From the NCBI RefSeq assembly GCF_040438925.1, contig NZ_CP159258.1, forward strand, positions 3,858,001 to 3,922,000: DNA of 64,000 bases, given 5' to 3'. Of the stretch, positions 37,259 to 47,444 are shown piece after piece; within the stretch, counting starts at the first letter, position 1, and every line of letters begins with the position of its first letter. The position numbers and the translations under genes are program-made. Source of the DNA: Pseudomonas sp. MYb327 (GTDB lineage: Bacteria; Pseudomonadota; Gammaproteobacteria; Pseudomonadales; Pseudomonadaceae). The notes under the pieces are model-generated. The model was not told where the DNA came from and made no database searches. It was given only the letters and a program-made list of their open reading frames with translations.

Positions 37259-37284
37259 GGCTACTCGAAAGAGTGGCCTTTTTT
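37259..37284 (+). terminator. Terminator of tRNA-fMet copy 2
   Basis: Same 8-bp stem, GAAA tetraloop and T-run as copy 1. Confidence 0.92.
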
Positions 37285-37525
37285 GTATCTGCTGAAAAAG
37301 TCCTTTCGCAACAATGATCTGTCACTGTGTAGTGAGCCGTCCGAGGTCACCCAATGCACCGAGTTCAGACTATGCTCAATCGCAGACTTGGCCCTCTACG
37401 ACTGACGATGTGCCGTCGCCCAGACTCGGTGATAGGCGTTAATATTTGTGATTATTTTTTTCTACAGGGATTGGTAACTTGGCTGGATACCCCCATCCTG
37501 TCGCGCACAATCCAAGAGGTGATTG

Positions 37526-40168
37526 ATGCGCGCCAACTCGTCTGACCCACAAGACACCGTCACAGCGACACAGCCAATCAAGGCGGAGCGCCTGCGCGTG
37601 CTGGATCTCATCAGCAAATATCGCCAGCCCATCGGTCTGGGCGTCACTCTGTTGCTGTTCACGATCGCATTGATTGCCTGCCGTCACTTGCTGAGCGAAC
37701 TTGATCTTGATGCTCTGCACGACTCGATTCTTGACGTGCCGAAACCGGCACTGCTCGGCGCACTGGGCGCGACGGTGGTGGGCTTCATCATCTTGCTGGG
37801 TTACGAATGGTCGGCCAGCCGCTATGCCGGTGTGAACCTGGCGCCGCGAACACTGGCACTGGGCGGTTTTACTGCCTTCGCGATTGGCAATGCCATCGGC
37901 CTTTCGATGTTGTCCGGCGGATCGGTGCGCTACCGCTTATATGCACGTCATGGCGTGGGGGCTGCCGAGGTCGCCCGCATGACGTTGTTTGCCAGCCTCT
38001 CGCTCGGCTGTGCCCTGCCGCCGCTCGCTGCGCTGGCGACCCTCAGCGACCTGCCTGCGGCGTCTACTGCGTTGGGGCTATCCGAAACCTTGCTGGGGAT
38101 TATCGCTGCCGGCGTGCTGCTGCTGTTTACAGTTCTGGCCGTCGGCATCTACCGTCGGCGCCTGCCGGAACAACCCTTGGTAGACAACCTGCTGGTCAAG
38201 GTCGGCCGCCGCACCTTGCGCCTGCCGGGTAGTCGCCTGACTTTCCTGCAACTGGCCATTACTGCGCTGGACGTAGCCGCCGCCGCAACCGTGCTCTACC
38301 TGCTGTTGCCAGAAGCGCCACCTTTCGGTGCATTCCTGCTGGTTTATCTGCTGGCCCTGGCCGCCGGCGTTCTCAGCCATGTGCCGGGCGGTGTTGGGGT
38401 ATTCGAAGCGATTTTGCTGGCCGCCTTCTCCGACACACTCGGTGCCGCACCACTGGCCGCCGCCCTGCTGCTCTATCGATTGATCTACGTCGTGCTGCCG
38501 TTGCTGGTGGCCTGCCTGTTGTTGCTGATCAACGAAGGCCAGCGCGTATTTCAATCACGCCAGTCGCTGCGTGCCGCATCGGGCCTGGCCGCGCCGATTC
38601 TGGCCGTGCTGGTGTTCCTGTCTGGCGTGGTGCTGTTGTTCTCCGGCGCGACCCCGGAAATCGACACCCGACTCGAACACATTGGCTTTCTGATCCCCCA
38701 TCGCCTGGTCGACGCCTCGCACTTCGGCGCCAGCCTGATTGGTGTTCTGTGCCTACTGTTGGCCCAAGGCCTGCGGCGCCGACTGTCGGCGGCGTGGATG
38801 CTCACCACCATTCTGCTGCTGGTCGGCGCCCTGCTCTCCCTGCTCAAGGGTTTCGACTGGGAAGAAGCCTGCCTGATGACCCTGACGGCCAGCCTGCTCG
38901 GGGTTTTCCGACGTTCCTTCTACCGCCCCAGCCGCCTGACCGAACTACCGTTCTCGCCGCTGTACCTGGTGGCCAGCCTGTGCGTGCTCGGCGCCTCGAT
39001 GTGGTTGCTGCTATTCGCCTATCAAGACGTGCCGTACAGCCATCAACTGTGGTGGCAATTCACCCTCGATGCCGATGCCCCGCGCGGCTTGCGCTCGCTG
39101 CTCGGTGCCGCCGTGTTGCTCGTGGTGGTATCCCTGACCTGGCTGCTGCGTACCGCGCGCCCGGTAATTCATTTGCCGACGCCCGATGAACTGGAGCGCG
39201 CGAGCAAAATTCTTATGGCCTCAGCGCAACCGGATGGCGGCCTGGCCCTGACCGGTGACAAAGCGCTGCTGTTTCACCCCAACGACGAGGCGTTCCTGAT
39301 GTATGCCCGCCGTGGCCGCAGCCTGGTGGCGCTTTATGACCCAATCGGGCCGGGCCAGCAGCGGGCGGAAATGATCTGGCAATTCCGCGACCTGTGCGAC
39401 ATCCACCACGCCCGTCCTGTGTTTTATCAAGTGCGTGCGGAGAACTTGCCGTACTACATGGACATCGGCCTGACCGCGATCAAGCTCGGTGAAGAAGCCC
39501 GGGTCGATCTCAAACGCTTTGATCTCGAAGCCAAAGGCAAAGAGATGAAAGACCTGCGCTACACCTGGAACCGTGGCACTCGCGATGGCCTGTCGCTGGA
39601 AATCCACGAACCAGGCCATGCGCCAATGGAAGAGCTGCAGGTTATTTCCGATGCCTGGCTGACCGGCAAGAACGTGCGTGAGAAAGGCTTCTCGCTCGGG
39701 CGGTTCAGCGATGACTACCTCAAGCATTTCCGCATTGCGGTGATCCGCTTCGAAGGACGCCCGGTGGCGTTCGCCAACCTGCTCGAGACCTACAGCCATG
39801 ACCTGGCCAGCCTCGACCTGATGCGCGCGCACCCCGAAGCTCCGAAGCTGACCATGGAGTTCATGATGGTCGGCCTGATCCAACATTATAAGAGTCACGG
39901 ATACGCGCGCTTCAGCCTGGGCATGGTGCCGTTGTCGGGGTTGCAACCCCGTCGCGGGGCACCGTTGACCCAGCGCCTTGGCTCGATGGTTTTCCGCCGT
40001 GGTGAGCAGCTCTACAACTTCCAAGGCTTGCGCCGCTTCAAAGACAAATTCCAGCCTGACTGGGAACCCCGTTATATGGCCGTGCCCGCCGGACTCGATC
40101 CGCTGGTTGCCCTGGCCGATACTGCTGCCCTGATCGCGGGCGGCTTGACTGGATTGGTGAAACGCTGA
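37526..40168 (+). CDS. mprF: MprF: aminoacyl-phosphatidylglycerol synthase/flippase
   Basis: 880 residues from the ATG at 37526, preceded by AGAGGTG. The N-terminal part (about 30-540) has some 12-14 hydrophobic helices (flippase, with GNAIGLSMLSGGSVRYRLY and LSHVPGGVGVFEA). The C-terminal cytosolic DUF2156 domain (about 560-860; NDEAFLMYARRGRSLVALYDPIGP, YSHDLASLDLMR) transfers an amino acid from aminoacyl-tRNA to phosphatidylglycerol. The P. aeruginosa orthologue makes alanyl-PG; lysine here is possible. Product lowers membrane negative charge and protects against cationic peptides. Its stop and the next start overlap (TGATG). Confidence 0.93.
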   Translation: MRANSSDPQDTVTATQPIKAERLRVLDLISKYRQPIGLGVTLLLFTIALIACRHLLSELDLDALHDSILDVPKPALLGALGATVVGFIILLGYEWSASRYAGVNLAPRTLALGGFTAFAIGNAIGLSMLSGGSVRYRLYARHGVGAAEVARMTLFASLSLGCALPPLAALATLSDLPAASTALGLSETLLGIIAAGVLLLFTVLAVGIYRRRLPEQPLVDNLLVKVGRRTLRLPGSRLTFLQLAITALDVAAAATVLYLLLPEAPPFGAFLLVYLLALAAGVLSHVPGGVGVFEAILLAAFSDTLGAAPLAAALLLYRLIYVVLPLLVACLLLLINEGQRVFQSRQSLRAASGLAAPILAVLVFLSGVVLLFSGATPEIDTRLEHIGFLIPHRLVDASHFGASLIGVLCLLLAQGLRRRLSAAWMLTTILLLVGALLSLLKGFDWEEACLMTLTASLLGVFRRSFYRPSRLTELPFSPLYLVASLCVLGASMWLLLFAYQDVPYSHQLWWQFTLDADAPRGLRSLLGAAVLLVVVSLTWLLRTARPVIHLPTPDELERASKILMASAQPDGGLALTGDKALLFHPNDEAFLMYARRGRSLVALYDPIGPGQQRAEMIWQFRDLCDIHHARPVFYQVRAENLPYYMDIGLTAIKLGEEARVDLKRFDLEAKGKEMKDLRYTWNRGTRDGLSLEIHEPGHAPMEELQVISDAWLTGKNVREKGFSLGRFSDDYLKHFRIAVIRFEGRPVAFANLLETYSHDLASLDLMRAHPEAPKLTMEFMMVGLIQHYKSHGYARFSLGMVPLSGLQPRRGAPLTQRLGSMVFRRGEQLYNFQGLRRFKDKFQPDWEPRYMAVPAGLDPLVALADTAALIAGGLTGLVKR

Positions 40169-41463
40169 TGATTCAACGCTCCTTGCGGTATGTACTGGGC
40201 ACGCTGGTCGTGCTGGCCCTGATTGTCGGTGGTGGCTACTGGTACCTGAAACGCCCGGCTCCGGAACCGACCCTCGAACAACTGACCCCGGCCGATGGCG
40301 CCGCGATGACCCGCGTCATCCCAGGCACCACGCCGAAGGCTCAGGTGTTGGTGGCGGTCAATGAAGAACAGAAGCTCAGCGACAAACAACTGATGACCCT
40401 GAGCCGCAGCGGCTCGGCGCAGATTGTCCAGGTGATCCTGCCCAAGGATTGCCTGCTGCAAAGCCGTGCCCTGCAATCGGGTTTGCGCGAGCTGAAAGGC
40501 CCGGCAACCCTGGTCAGCGGCATCGGCCCGGGCGCTGTGCTGGCGTGGCGCTGGCTGTCCGAGCAGAAAGACGACAAGGCCCAGGCCGTTTCGGTCGATC
40601 TGGCCCTGGAAAAACCCGGTTGCACTCACTTGCTACCGAAAAGCGCGGCCCACGGTCACTGGCTGGTGGCGTGGAACGACAACCCGGACGACACCAGCGC
40701 GGGCTTCGTGCGCGACCAACCCAACGCCGAAACCAGCATCAGCGACTACGACATCAATCTGCCGCAAGTGCTGAACAACGAACTGCGCAAGATTCTCGTC
40801 GGTGGCGACAAATCCGCGGGCGGCCTGCAGATTCCAGTGGTCGAAGTACCGGCCGGCCAAGCCAAGGACACGGTCACCCTGTTCCTCTCCGGCGATGGTG
40901 GCTGGCGCGACCTCGACCGCGACGTGGCAGGCGAGATGGCGAAGATCGGCTACCCGGTGGTCGGCATCGACACCCTGCGCTACTACTGGCAGCACAAGAG
41001 CCCCGAGCAAAGCGCTCTGGACCTGGCCGAACTGATGCAGCACTACCGGCAGAAATGGGGCACCAAGCGCTTCATCCTGACCGGTTATTCGTTCGGTGCC
41101 GACGTCCTGCCGGCGATCTACAACCGCCTGGAACCGGCCGAACAGCAGCGCGTCGACGCGATTATCCTGTTGGCCTTCGCCCGCACCGGCAGCTTCGAAA
41201 TCGAAGTCGAAGGCTGGCTCGGCAATGCCGGCAAAGAAGCCGCCACCGGCCCGGAAATGGCCAAGCTGCCCGCCGCTAAAGTGGTGTGCATCTACGGTGA
41301 AGAAGAAGTCGATGAAAGCGGCTGCACCGACAAGACCGCCGTTGGCGAAGTCATCAAGTTGCCGGGCGGCCACCACTTCGACGAAAACTACCCGGCCCTG
41401 GCGCAGCGTTTGGTGGACGTGATCGAGAAGCGTCAAGTCAAGGAAACCGAAGCTCAGGAATGA
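40168..41463 (+). CDS. AcvB/VirJ family aminoacyl-phosphatidylglycerol hydrolase
   Basis: 431 residues with an N-terminal membrane anchor/signal (about 8-26). A first divergent half is followed by a VirJ alpha/beta hydrolase domain (about 230-420): LFLSGDGGWRDLDRDVAGEM and the nucleophile elbow GYSFGADVLP, with a late GGHHFDENY providing the likely His. AcvB and the P. aeruginosa orthologue next to MprF cleave the amino acid from aminoacyl-PG in the periplasm, so this gene reverses MprF action. Coupled to mprF by overlap; a terminator follows. Confidence 0.9.
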   Translation: MIQRSLRYVLGTLVVLALIVGGGYWYLKRPAPEPTLEQLTPADGAAMTRVIPGTTPKAQVLVAVNEEQKLSDKQLMTLSRSGSAQIVQVILPKDCLLQSRALQSGLRELKGPATLVSGIGPGAVLAWRWLSEQKDDKAQAVSVDLALEKPGCTHLLPKSAAHGHWLVAWNDNPDDTSAGFVRDQPNAETSISDYDINLPQVLNNELRKILVGGDKSAGGLQIPVVEVPAGQAKDTVTLFLSGDGGWRDLDRDVAGEMAKIGYPVVGIDTLRYYWQHKSPEQSALDLAELMQHYRQKWGTKRFILTGYSFGADVLPAIYNRLEPAEQQRVDAIILLAFARTGSFEIEVEGWLGNAGKEAATGPEMAKLPAAKVVCIYGEEEVDESGCTDKTAVGEVIKLPGGHHFDENYPALAQRLVDVIEKRQVKETEAQE

Positions 41464-41486
41464 TCTGAAGCATCGCCACAAAAAAA

Positions 41487-41517
41487 GCCCCGACTCTCGC
41501 GAGTCAGGGCTTTTTTT
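41487..41517 (+). terminator. Terminator of the mprF operon
   Basis: GCCCCGACTC / GAGTCAGGGC (one mismatch) with TCGC loop, followed by seven T and preceded by an A-run. Confidence 0.92.
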
Positions 41518-41629
41518 GGTCTTCACGAATCCCGGGCAGTGACCCGCTGTTAGAGCGGAACCATGTGTGGCCGTTATCGCAACAATGGATATACACACCA
41601 TCAAAAAACATGCCGGCCAAAAGGCCGCC

Positions 41630-41680
41630 ATCGCCAGCAAGCCGGCGCCTACAGATAATGCGTGCTCTGTAGGCACCGGG
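41630..41680. repeat. Degenerate REP-type repeat
   Basis: ATCGCCAGCAAGCCGGCGCC... (41630-41654) faces a shortened, imperfect arm CTGTAGGCACCGGG (41667-41680). Related to the family at 20014 and 47269. Confidence 0.6.
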
Positions 41681-41695
41681 ATTGCGCGAAGAGCC

Positions 41696-43597
41696 TTACA
41701 TCTCCACCTGCGTTCCCAACTCAATCACCCGATTCAGCGGCAGATTGAAGAAGCGCAGGTTGCCGTTCGCGTTCTGCAACATGAAGGCGAACAAGCCCTC
41801 GCGCCAGCGGGACATGCCTTCGAGCTTGGAGGCGATGACCGTTTCGCGGCTAAGGAAGTAGGTGGTGCGCATCGGGCTGAAATCCAGCTCTTCGAGATGG
41901 CACAGCTTCAGCGCCTGCGGTACGTCCGGTTCATCGGTGAAACCGAAATGCAGGATCACCCGGAAGAAACCTTCGCCGTAGGAATCGACCTCGAAGCGCC
42001 TGTTCGGCGGCACCCGCGGGATGTCTTCGTACACCACCGTCAACAACACCACTTGCTCGTGCAACACCTGGTTATGCAACAGGTTGTGCAACAGCGCATG
42101 GGGCACGGCGTCCGGACGCGCGGTGAGGAAAACCGCCGTGCCCTGCACGCGATGCGGCGGCTGGACGGCGATACTGCTGATGAAAATCTCCAGCGGCAGT
42201 CCGCCCTCGTCGATGCGGTCGACCAGCAGCTGCTTGCCACGCTTCCAGGTGGTCATCAGCACGAACAACGCGAGCCCGGCGATTACTGGAAACGCACCAC
42301 CCTGAATGATTTTTGGCACGTTGGCGGCGAAATACAGACCGTCTACCAAGAGGAAACCGATCAACAGCGGCGCCGCGAGGAGCGGAGGCCATTTCCACAG
42401 CAGCAATATCACCGCCGACACCAGGATGGTGGTCATCAGCATGGTCCCGGTCACGGCCACACCGTAGGCCGACGCCAGTGCACCCGAGGATTCGAAACCC
42501 AGCACCAGCAAAATCACGCCAACCATCAACGCCCAGTTCACCGCGCCGATGTAGATCTGGCCCTGCTCAGCGCTGGATGTGTGCCGAATGTGCATGCGCG
42601 GAATGTAACCAAGCTGGATCGCCTGACGAGTCAGGGAGAACGCGCCGGAGATCACCGCTTGCGAGGCAATGACCGTGGCCAGGGTCGACAGACCAACCAG
42701 CGGAATCAACGCCCAGCTCGGCGCCAGCAGATAGAACGGGTTGCGCGCGGCTTCCGGATCGCCGAGCAGCAGCGCACCTTGACCAAAGTAGTTCAGCACC
42801 AGCGCCGGCAGCACGAGGATGAACCAGGCACGGGCAATCGGCTTGCGGCCGAAGTGGCCCATGTCGGCGTACAGTGCTTCGGCACCGGTCAATGCCAGCA
42901 CTACCGCGCCGAGGATCGCCACCCCCATGCCCGGATGCACGATGAAGAAGCGCACGCCCCACACCGGGTTCATCGCTTGCAACACTTCAGGGTGCTGCAG
43001 GATGCCGTAGACCCCCAGCGCCCCGAGCACTACAAACCAGGTGACCATGATCGGCCCGAACAGAATCCCGATGCGCGCGGTGCCGTGACTTTGAATCAGG
43101 AACAGCGCCACCAATACCACCAGCGACAGTGGCACGACCCAATGATCGATCCCGTCGAATGCCAGCCCCAGGCCTTCAATCGCCGAGAGCACGGAAATCG
43201 CCGGCGTGATCATGCTGTCGCCATAGAACAGCGCCGCACCGATCAACCCGCAGACCACCAGCAACGAGCGCAATTTCGCGTGCCCTGACGCGGCCCGCCG
43301 CGCCAGCGCAGTCAGAGCCATGATCCCGCCCTCGCCCTGGTTGTCGGCGCGCAGGACGAACATCATGTACTTGATCGACACGACCCAGATCAGCGACCAG
43401 AAGATCAGCGCCAGAATCCCCAACACGCCGTCATGGTTGACCGGCACACCATACCCGCCGGAAAACACTTCTTTGAGGGTGTACAGCGGGCTCGTGCCGA
43501 TATCGCCGTAAACCACCCCGACCGCCGCGACCAGCATGCCGATCGGCTTCGCTGCCGAATGTTCGGCACCCGCAGCCTGACTACTTGCGTGACCCAT
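41696..43597 (-). CDS. kup: Kup potassium transporter
   Basis: 633 residues with about 12 membrane helices and a cytoplasmic C-terminal domain. The family hallmark [20 protein letters not shown] is at about 28-47, and [18 protein letters not shown] further on. It is a proton-coupled K+ importer of the KUP/HAK/KT family in the inner membrane. AGGAGTGG precedes the ATG. It is divergent from rimO, with a 290-bp gap. Confidence 0.95.
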   Translation of the reverse strand: MGHASSQAAGAEHSAAKPIGMLVAAVGVVYGDIGTSPLYTLKEVFSGGYGVPVNHDGVLGILALIFWSLIWVVSIKYMMFVLRADNQGEGGIMALTALARRAASGHAKLRSLLVVCGLIGAALFYGDSMITPAISVLSAIEGLGLAFDGIDHWVVPLSLVVLVALFLIQSHGTARIGILFGPIMVTWFVVLGALGVYGILQHPEVLQAMNPVWGVRFFIVHPGMGVAILGAVVLALTGAEALYADMGHFGRKPIARAWFILVLPALVLNYFGQGALLLGDPEAARNPFYLLAPSWALIPLVGLSTLATVIASQAVISGAFSLTRQAIQLGYIPRMHIRHTSSAEQGQIYIGAVNWALMVGVILLVLGFESSGALASAYGVAVTGTMLMTTILVSAVILLLWKWPPLLAAPLLIGFLLVDGLYFAANVPKIIQGGAFPVIAGLALFVLMTTWKRGKQLLVDRIDEGGLPLEIFISSIAVQPPHRVQGTAVFLTARPDAVPHALLHNLLHNQVLHEQVVLLTVVYEDIPRVPPNRRFEVDSYGEGFFRVILHFGFTDEPDVPQALKLCHLEELDFSPMRTTYFLSRETVIASKLEGMSRWREGLFAFMLQNANGNLRFFNLPLNRVIELGTQVEM

Positions 43598-43887
43598 CCA
43601 CCACTCCTACTACCCAGACCCGGGTTTCTTTGAAGAAGCACTATGCTTTGTCGTGCAGCATGCGCTGTTTTACTTCACGTTACAGACGTTTTGTTGACAG
43701 TAAAATTTCGGTAAAGCCCAACGGCGCGAAGCATAGCGCAGCACTCGTCGTATTTCCCTGCATAAAGCTGGTCAAGTGCGTCCACCATCGCTAGAATTGC
43801 GCACTTTTTGATCAGAGGCGCGATAAAGCGTCCGTCTGTCGCCTTGCCGATCATGGCTGGAGGCGTCACAAAATACCGAGGTTAGAC
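43598..43887. other. Divergent kup/rimO gap
   Basis: 290 bases with no supported gene. It must hold both promoters; I could not assign boxes with confidence. Confidence 0.5.
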
Positions 43888-45225
43888 ATGTCCACCACTC
43901 CCGCGCCGGCCAATCCAAAGGTTGGCTTCGTATCCCTGGGTTGCCCGAAAGCACTGGTCGACTCCGAGCGCATCCTTACCCAGCTGCGCATGGAAGGCTA
44001 TGACGTCGTGTCCACCTACCAGGACGCCGATGTCGTGGTGGTCAACACCTGCGGCTTCATCGACTCGGCCAAGGCTGAATCCCTGGAAGTGATCGGCGAA
44101 GCCATCAAGGAAAACGGCAAGGTCATCGTGACCGGCTGCATGGGCGTCGAAGAAGGCAACATCCGCAACGTGCACCCGAGCGTGCTGGCCGTGACCGGTC
44201 CGCAGCAGTACGAACAAGTGGTCAACGCCGTGCACGAAGTCGTGCCGCCGCGCCAGGATCACAACCCGCTGATCGACCTGGTGCCGCCACAAGGGATCAA
44301 ACTGACCCCGCGTCACTACGCGTACCTGAAGATTTCCGAAGGCTGCAACCACAGTTGCAGCTTCTGCATCATCCCGTCGATGCGCGGCAAACTGGTCAGC
44401 CGCCCGGTCGGTGATGTGCTCGACGAAGCCCAGCGCCTGGTCAAGTCCGGCGTCAAAGAGCTGTTGGTGATCTCCCAGGACACCAGCGCCTACGGCGTCG
44501 ACGTGAAGTACCGCACCGGTTTCTGGAACGGCGCGCCGGTGAAAACCCGCATGACCGAACTCTGCGAAGCCCTGAGCACCCTCGGTGTCTGGGTGCGTTT
44601 GCACTACGTTTACCCGTACCCGCACGTCGACGAACTGATCCCTCTGATGGCCGCCGGCAAGATCCTGCCGTACCTGGACATCCCGTTCCAGCACGCCAGT
44701 CCGAAAGTGCTCAAGTCGATGAAACGCCCGGCGTTCGAAGACAAGACCCTGGCGCGCATCAAGAACTGGCGCGAAATCTGCCCGGACCTGATCATCCGTT
44801 CGACCTTCATCGTCGGCTTCCCGGGCGAAACCGAAGAAGACTTCCAGTACCTGCTGAACTGGCTGACCGAAGCCCAGCTCGATCGCGTCGGCTGCTTCCA
44901 GTACTCGCCGGTTGAAGGCGCCCCCGCCAATGACCTGGATCTGGAAATCGTACCGGACGACGTCAAGCAGGACCGTTGGGAGCGCTTCATGGCTCACCAG
45001 CAGGCCATCAGCTCGGCGCGCCTGCAAATGCGCATCGGCCGTGAGATCGAAGTGCTGGTCGACGAAGTCGACGAGCAAGGCGCGGTCGGCCGCTGCTTCT
45101 TCGACGCCCCGGAAATCGACGGCAACGTGTTCATCGACAACGGCAGCAACCTCAAGCCGGGCGACAAGGTCTGGTGCAAAGTGACCGACGCCGACGAATA
45201 CGACCTGTGGGCTGAACAGATCTAA
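43888..45225 (+). CDS. rimO: Ribosomal protein S12 methylthiotransferase RimO
   Basis: 445 residues. Radical SAM cluster CNHSCSFC, N-terminal UPF0004 domain with [13 protein letters not shown] and other conserved Cys (NTCGF, TGCMG), and a C-terminal TRAM domain ([15 protein letters not shown]...). It adds a methylthio group to Asp89 of S12. A strong terminator follows. Confidence 0.97.
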   Translation: MSTTPAPANPKVGFVSLGCPKALVDSERILTQLRMEGYDVVSTYQDADVVVVNTCGFIDSAKAESLEVIGEAIKENGKVIVTGCMGVEEGNIRNVHPSVLAVTGPQQYEQVVNAVHEVVPPRQDHNPLIDLVPPQGIKLTPRHYAYLKISEGCNHSCSFCIIPSMRGKLVSRPVGDVLDEAQRLVKSGVKELLVISQDTSAYGVDVKYRTGFWNGAPVKTRMTELCEALSTLGVWVRLHYVYPYPHVDELIPLMAAGKILPYLDIPFQHASPKVLKSMKRPAFEDKTLARIKNWREICPDLIIRSTFIVGFPGETEEDFQYLLNWLTEAQLDRVGCFQYSPVEGAPANDLDLEIVPDDVKQDRWERFMAHQQAISSARLQMRIGREIEVLVDEVDEQGAVGRCFFDAPEIDGNVFIDNGSNLKPGDKVWCKVTDADEYDLWAEQI

Positions 45226-45244
45226 ACCCACAAAATACGAAAAG

Positions 45245-45278
45245 CCCCGCTCTCTTGACGAGATGCGGGGCTTTTTTA
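45245..45278 (+). terminator. Terminator of rimO
   Basis: GCCCCGC (45245-45251) pairs with GCGGGGC (45266-45272), inner TCTC/GAGA, followed by six T. Confidence 0.92.
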
Positions 45279-45337
45279 CGGCTATCGTTTGGTGAGGAAC
45301 GGATTCTCATCTTCAACAACCCAAGGGGCAGGCTGGC

Positions 45338-45811
45338 ATGCGCCAACATTCGGTCATCCACACACCGAAACAAAGCGACTACGAAGAACTGACACAGGTC
45401 TGGGAGGCTTCGGTTCGAGCGACCCATGACTTTCTGCCAGAGAGCTACATTGAACTGTTGAAGAACCTGGTGCTGACCCGCTATCTCGATGCGGTGATGC
45501 TGATTTGCACCAAAGACCCACAGCAGCGAATCACCGGGTTTGCCGGGGTCGCGGCGGGCAAGATCGAAATGCTCTTCATCGACCCGGCTCACCGTGGTCA
45601 GGGCTTGGGCAAACAGCTATTGCGTTACGCCATGAATCACTTGAATGCCGATGAACTGGACGTCAACGAACAGAACCCGCAAGCCCTGGGGTTTTATTTC
45701 AAGCAAGGGTTCGAGGTGATCGGCCGCTCGGAAGTCGATGGCATGGGCCAGCCGTATCCGTTGTTGCACCTGCGCTTGCGTCAAAACCAACTGCGCTCAC
45801 AGCTAAGCTGA
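45338..45811 (+). CDS. GNAT family N-acetyltransferase
   Basis: 157 residues. The acetyl-CoA site is LFIDPAHRGQGLGKQLLRYAM (Q/RxxGxG/A), with DVNEQNPQALGFYFKQGFEVIGRS after it, matching YjaB-like acetyltransferases. AAGGGGC precedes the ATG. Substrate unknown. Confidence 0.88.
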   Translation: MRQHSVIHTPKQSDYEELTQVWEASVRATHDFLPESYIELLKNLVLTRYLDAVMLICTKDPQQRITGFAGVAAGKIEMLFIDPAHRGQGLGKQLLRYAMNHLNADELDVNEQNPQALGFYFKQGFEVIGRSEVDGMGQPYPLLHLRLRQNQLRSQLS

Positions 45812-45827
45812 CACCACACGGAACAAC

Positions 45828-45910
45828 TGTAGGAGCTGGCTTGCCAGCGATGACGGCCGATCAATCGGCGCAAGGCTCCGGGCCTCATCGCTGGCAAGCC
45901 AGCTCCTACA
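45828..45910. repeat. REP-type inverted repeat pair (26-bp perfect arms)
   Basis: TGTAGGAGCTGGCTTGCCAG... (45828-45853) and its exact complement (45885-45910). Confidence 0.9.
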
Positions 45911-45996
45911 CAAAATGCCATATGGCGCAAATGGATCCGGGATTAACCAGCGCCAGACAGGTACAATGCCCACCCCTTTTTTGTTACGGCCCTGTC

Positions 45997-46707
45997 ATGA
46001 CTGACCCGATTCGACTCTCCAAACGCCTCATCGAACTCGTCGGCTGTTCCCGTCGGGAGGCTGAGCTGTTCATCGAGGGCGGCTGGGTCACCGTTGACGG
46101 CGAAGTCATCGACGAGCCGCAGTTCAAGGTCGCCGCGCAAAAAGTCGAGCTCGATCCAGAGGCCAAGGCAACGGCGCCGGAGCCGGTGACCATCCTGTTC
46201 AACGTGCCTGCCGGCATGGATGCGGACACTGCCATGGCGACCATCAGCGCCGAGACCCTGAGCGAAGAACACCGCTACGGCAAACGTCCGCTCAAGGGCC
46301 ATTTTCAGCGCCTGACCGCCAGCACCGACCTGCAGGCCAACGCCAGCGGCCTGCTGGTGTTCACTCAGGACTGGAAGATCCTGCGCAAGCTCACTGCCGA
46401 CTCCAACAAGATCGAGCAGGAATACGTGGTCGAGGTCGAAGGCAACATGGTTGAACACGGCTTCAATCGCTTGCAACACGGCCTGACCTACAAGGGCAAG
46501 GAGCTGCCACCGGTCAAGGCCAGTTGGCAGAACGAAAACCGCCTGCGCTTCGCCATGAAGAACCCGCAACCGGGAATTCTCGCCCTGTTCTGCCAGGCCG
46601 TCGGCCTGAAGGTCGTGGCCATCCGCCGTATTCGCATCGGCGGCGTGTCCATCGGCAAAGTGCCCGTGGGGCAATGGCGCTACCTGTCCGGCAAAGAGAA
46701 GTTCTAA
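45997..46707 (+). CDS. S4-domain pseudouridine synthase homologue lacking the catalytic Asp
   Basis: 236 residues. The start at 45997 gives the S4 RNA-binding domain (about 5-55: RLSKRLIELVGCSRREAELFIEGGWVTVDG in two pieces) followed by an RsuA/RluB-type catalytic domain. The family active-site block RLDxNTxGLLLFTxD aligns with DLQANASGLLVFTQD (111-125), putting Gln113 where the catalytic Asp should be. The rest (EQEYVVEVEG, LFCQAVGLKVVAIRRIRIGG) is well kept. It probably still binds rRNA but may be unable to isomerise uridine. Annotation as an active enzyme would be doubtful. Confidence 0.85.
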   Translation: MTDPIRLSKRLIELVGCSRREAELFIEGGWVTVDGEVIDEPQFKVAAQKVELDPEAKATAPEPVTILFNVPAGMDADTAMATISAETLSEEHRYGKRPLKGHFQRLTASTDLQANASGLLVFTQDWKILRKLTADSNKIEQEYVVEVEGNMVEHGFNRLQHGLTYKGKELPPVKASWQNENRLRFAMKNPQPGILALFCQAVGLKVVAIRRIRIGGVSIGKVPVGQWRYLSGKEKF

Positions 46708-46783
46708 GGCTTCTGACGCCGCCACACATTTTGGTGCCGTCGTTTGATGCGGCGCCCACTGCTGAATATCAGGATTGCACACC

Positions 46784-47254
46784 ATGATTCACAATGACGT
46801 ACTGCGCAGCGTGCGCTACATGCTCGACATCAGCGACAAGAAAGTCATCGAGATCATCAAGCTAGGTGGTATGGACGTGACCCTGCCAGACCTGCTGACC
46901 TACCTCGACAAGAAAGAAGAAGACGAAGAAGGCTTTGTACGCTGCCCGGACGAAGTCATGGCACACTTCCTCGACGGCCTGGTGATCTTCAAGCGCGGCA
47001 AGGACGAAAGTCGTCCGCCGCAGCCGATCGAAGTGCCGGTGACCAACAACATCATCCTGAAAAAACTGCGCGTGGCCTTCGAGCTGAAAGAAGACGACAT
47101 GCACGCGATCCTCAAGGCCGCCGAGTTCCCGGTGTCCAAGCCGGAGCTGAGCGCACTGTTCCGCAAGTTCGGTCACACCAACTATCGCCCGTGCGGCGAT
47201 CAGTTGCTGCGCAATTTCCTCAAGGGCCTGACCCTGCGCGTACGCCCGCAATAA
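46784..47254 (+). CDS. DUF1456 family protein (YehS-like)
   Basis: 156 residues made of two similar halves, each a DUF1456 repeat: NDVLRSVRYMLDISDKKVIEIIKLGG and NNIILKKLRVAFELKEDDMHAILKAA. This duplicated all-helical unit defines the family. Start at the ATG 46784; a TTG 9 bp earlier is less likely. Function unknown; possibly nucleic-acid binding, which is a guess. Confidence 0.88.
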   Translation: MIHNDVLRSVRYMLDISDKKVIEIIKLGGMDVTLPDLLTYLDKKEEDEEGFVRCPDEVMAHFLDGLVIFKRGKDESRPPQPIEVPVTNNIILKKLRVAFELKEDDMHAILKAAEFPVSKPELSALFRKFGHTNYRPCGDQLLRNFLKGLTLRVRPQ

Positions 47255-47268
47255 ACGCTCATCCCCCC

Positions 47269-47330
47269 GTAGGAACCGGCTTGCTGGCGATGGCATCTTT
47301 GAAATCACCATCGCCAGCAAGCCGGCTCCT
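47269..47330. repeat. REP-type inverted repeat pair
   Basis: GTAGGAACCGGCTTGCTGGC... (47269-47293) and the near-exact complement (47308-47330), with a short 14-nt loop. Confidence 0.87.
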
Positions 47331-47444
47331 TCGGTGGTGAGTGCAGGCCCAATCGAATGGCCTCGCATTCCGCGCAAAAATAGTGGCTCCGCTTTTCGCG
47401 CCTGACGACTAGGGTGTAATGACCCTCAGCTTTCAGGACTCGCC

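Noticed and set aside
41567..43288. Long plus-strand open frame opposite kup
   Set aside because: Gln/His/Arg-rich shadow of the highly conserved Kup coding sequence, with no family match.
45841..45996. N-terminal extension of the pseudouridine synthase homologue
   Set aside because: It runs through a REP-type repeat, and the S4 domain begins right after the ATG at 45997.
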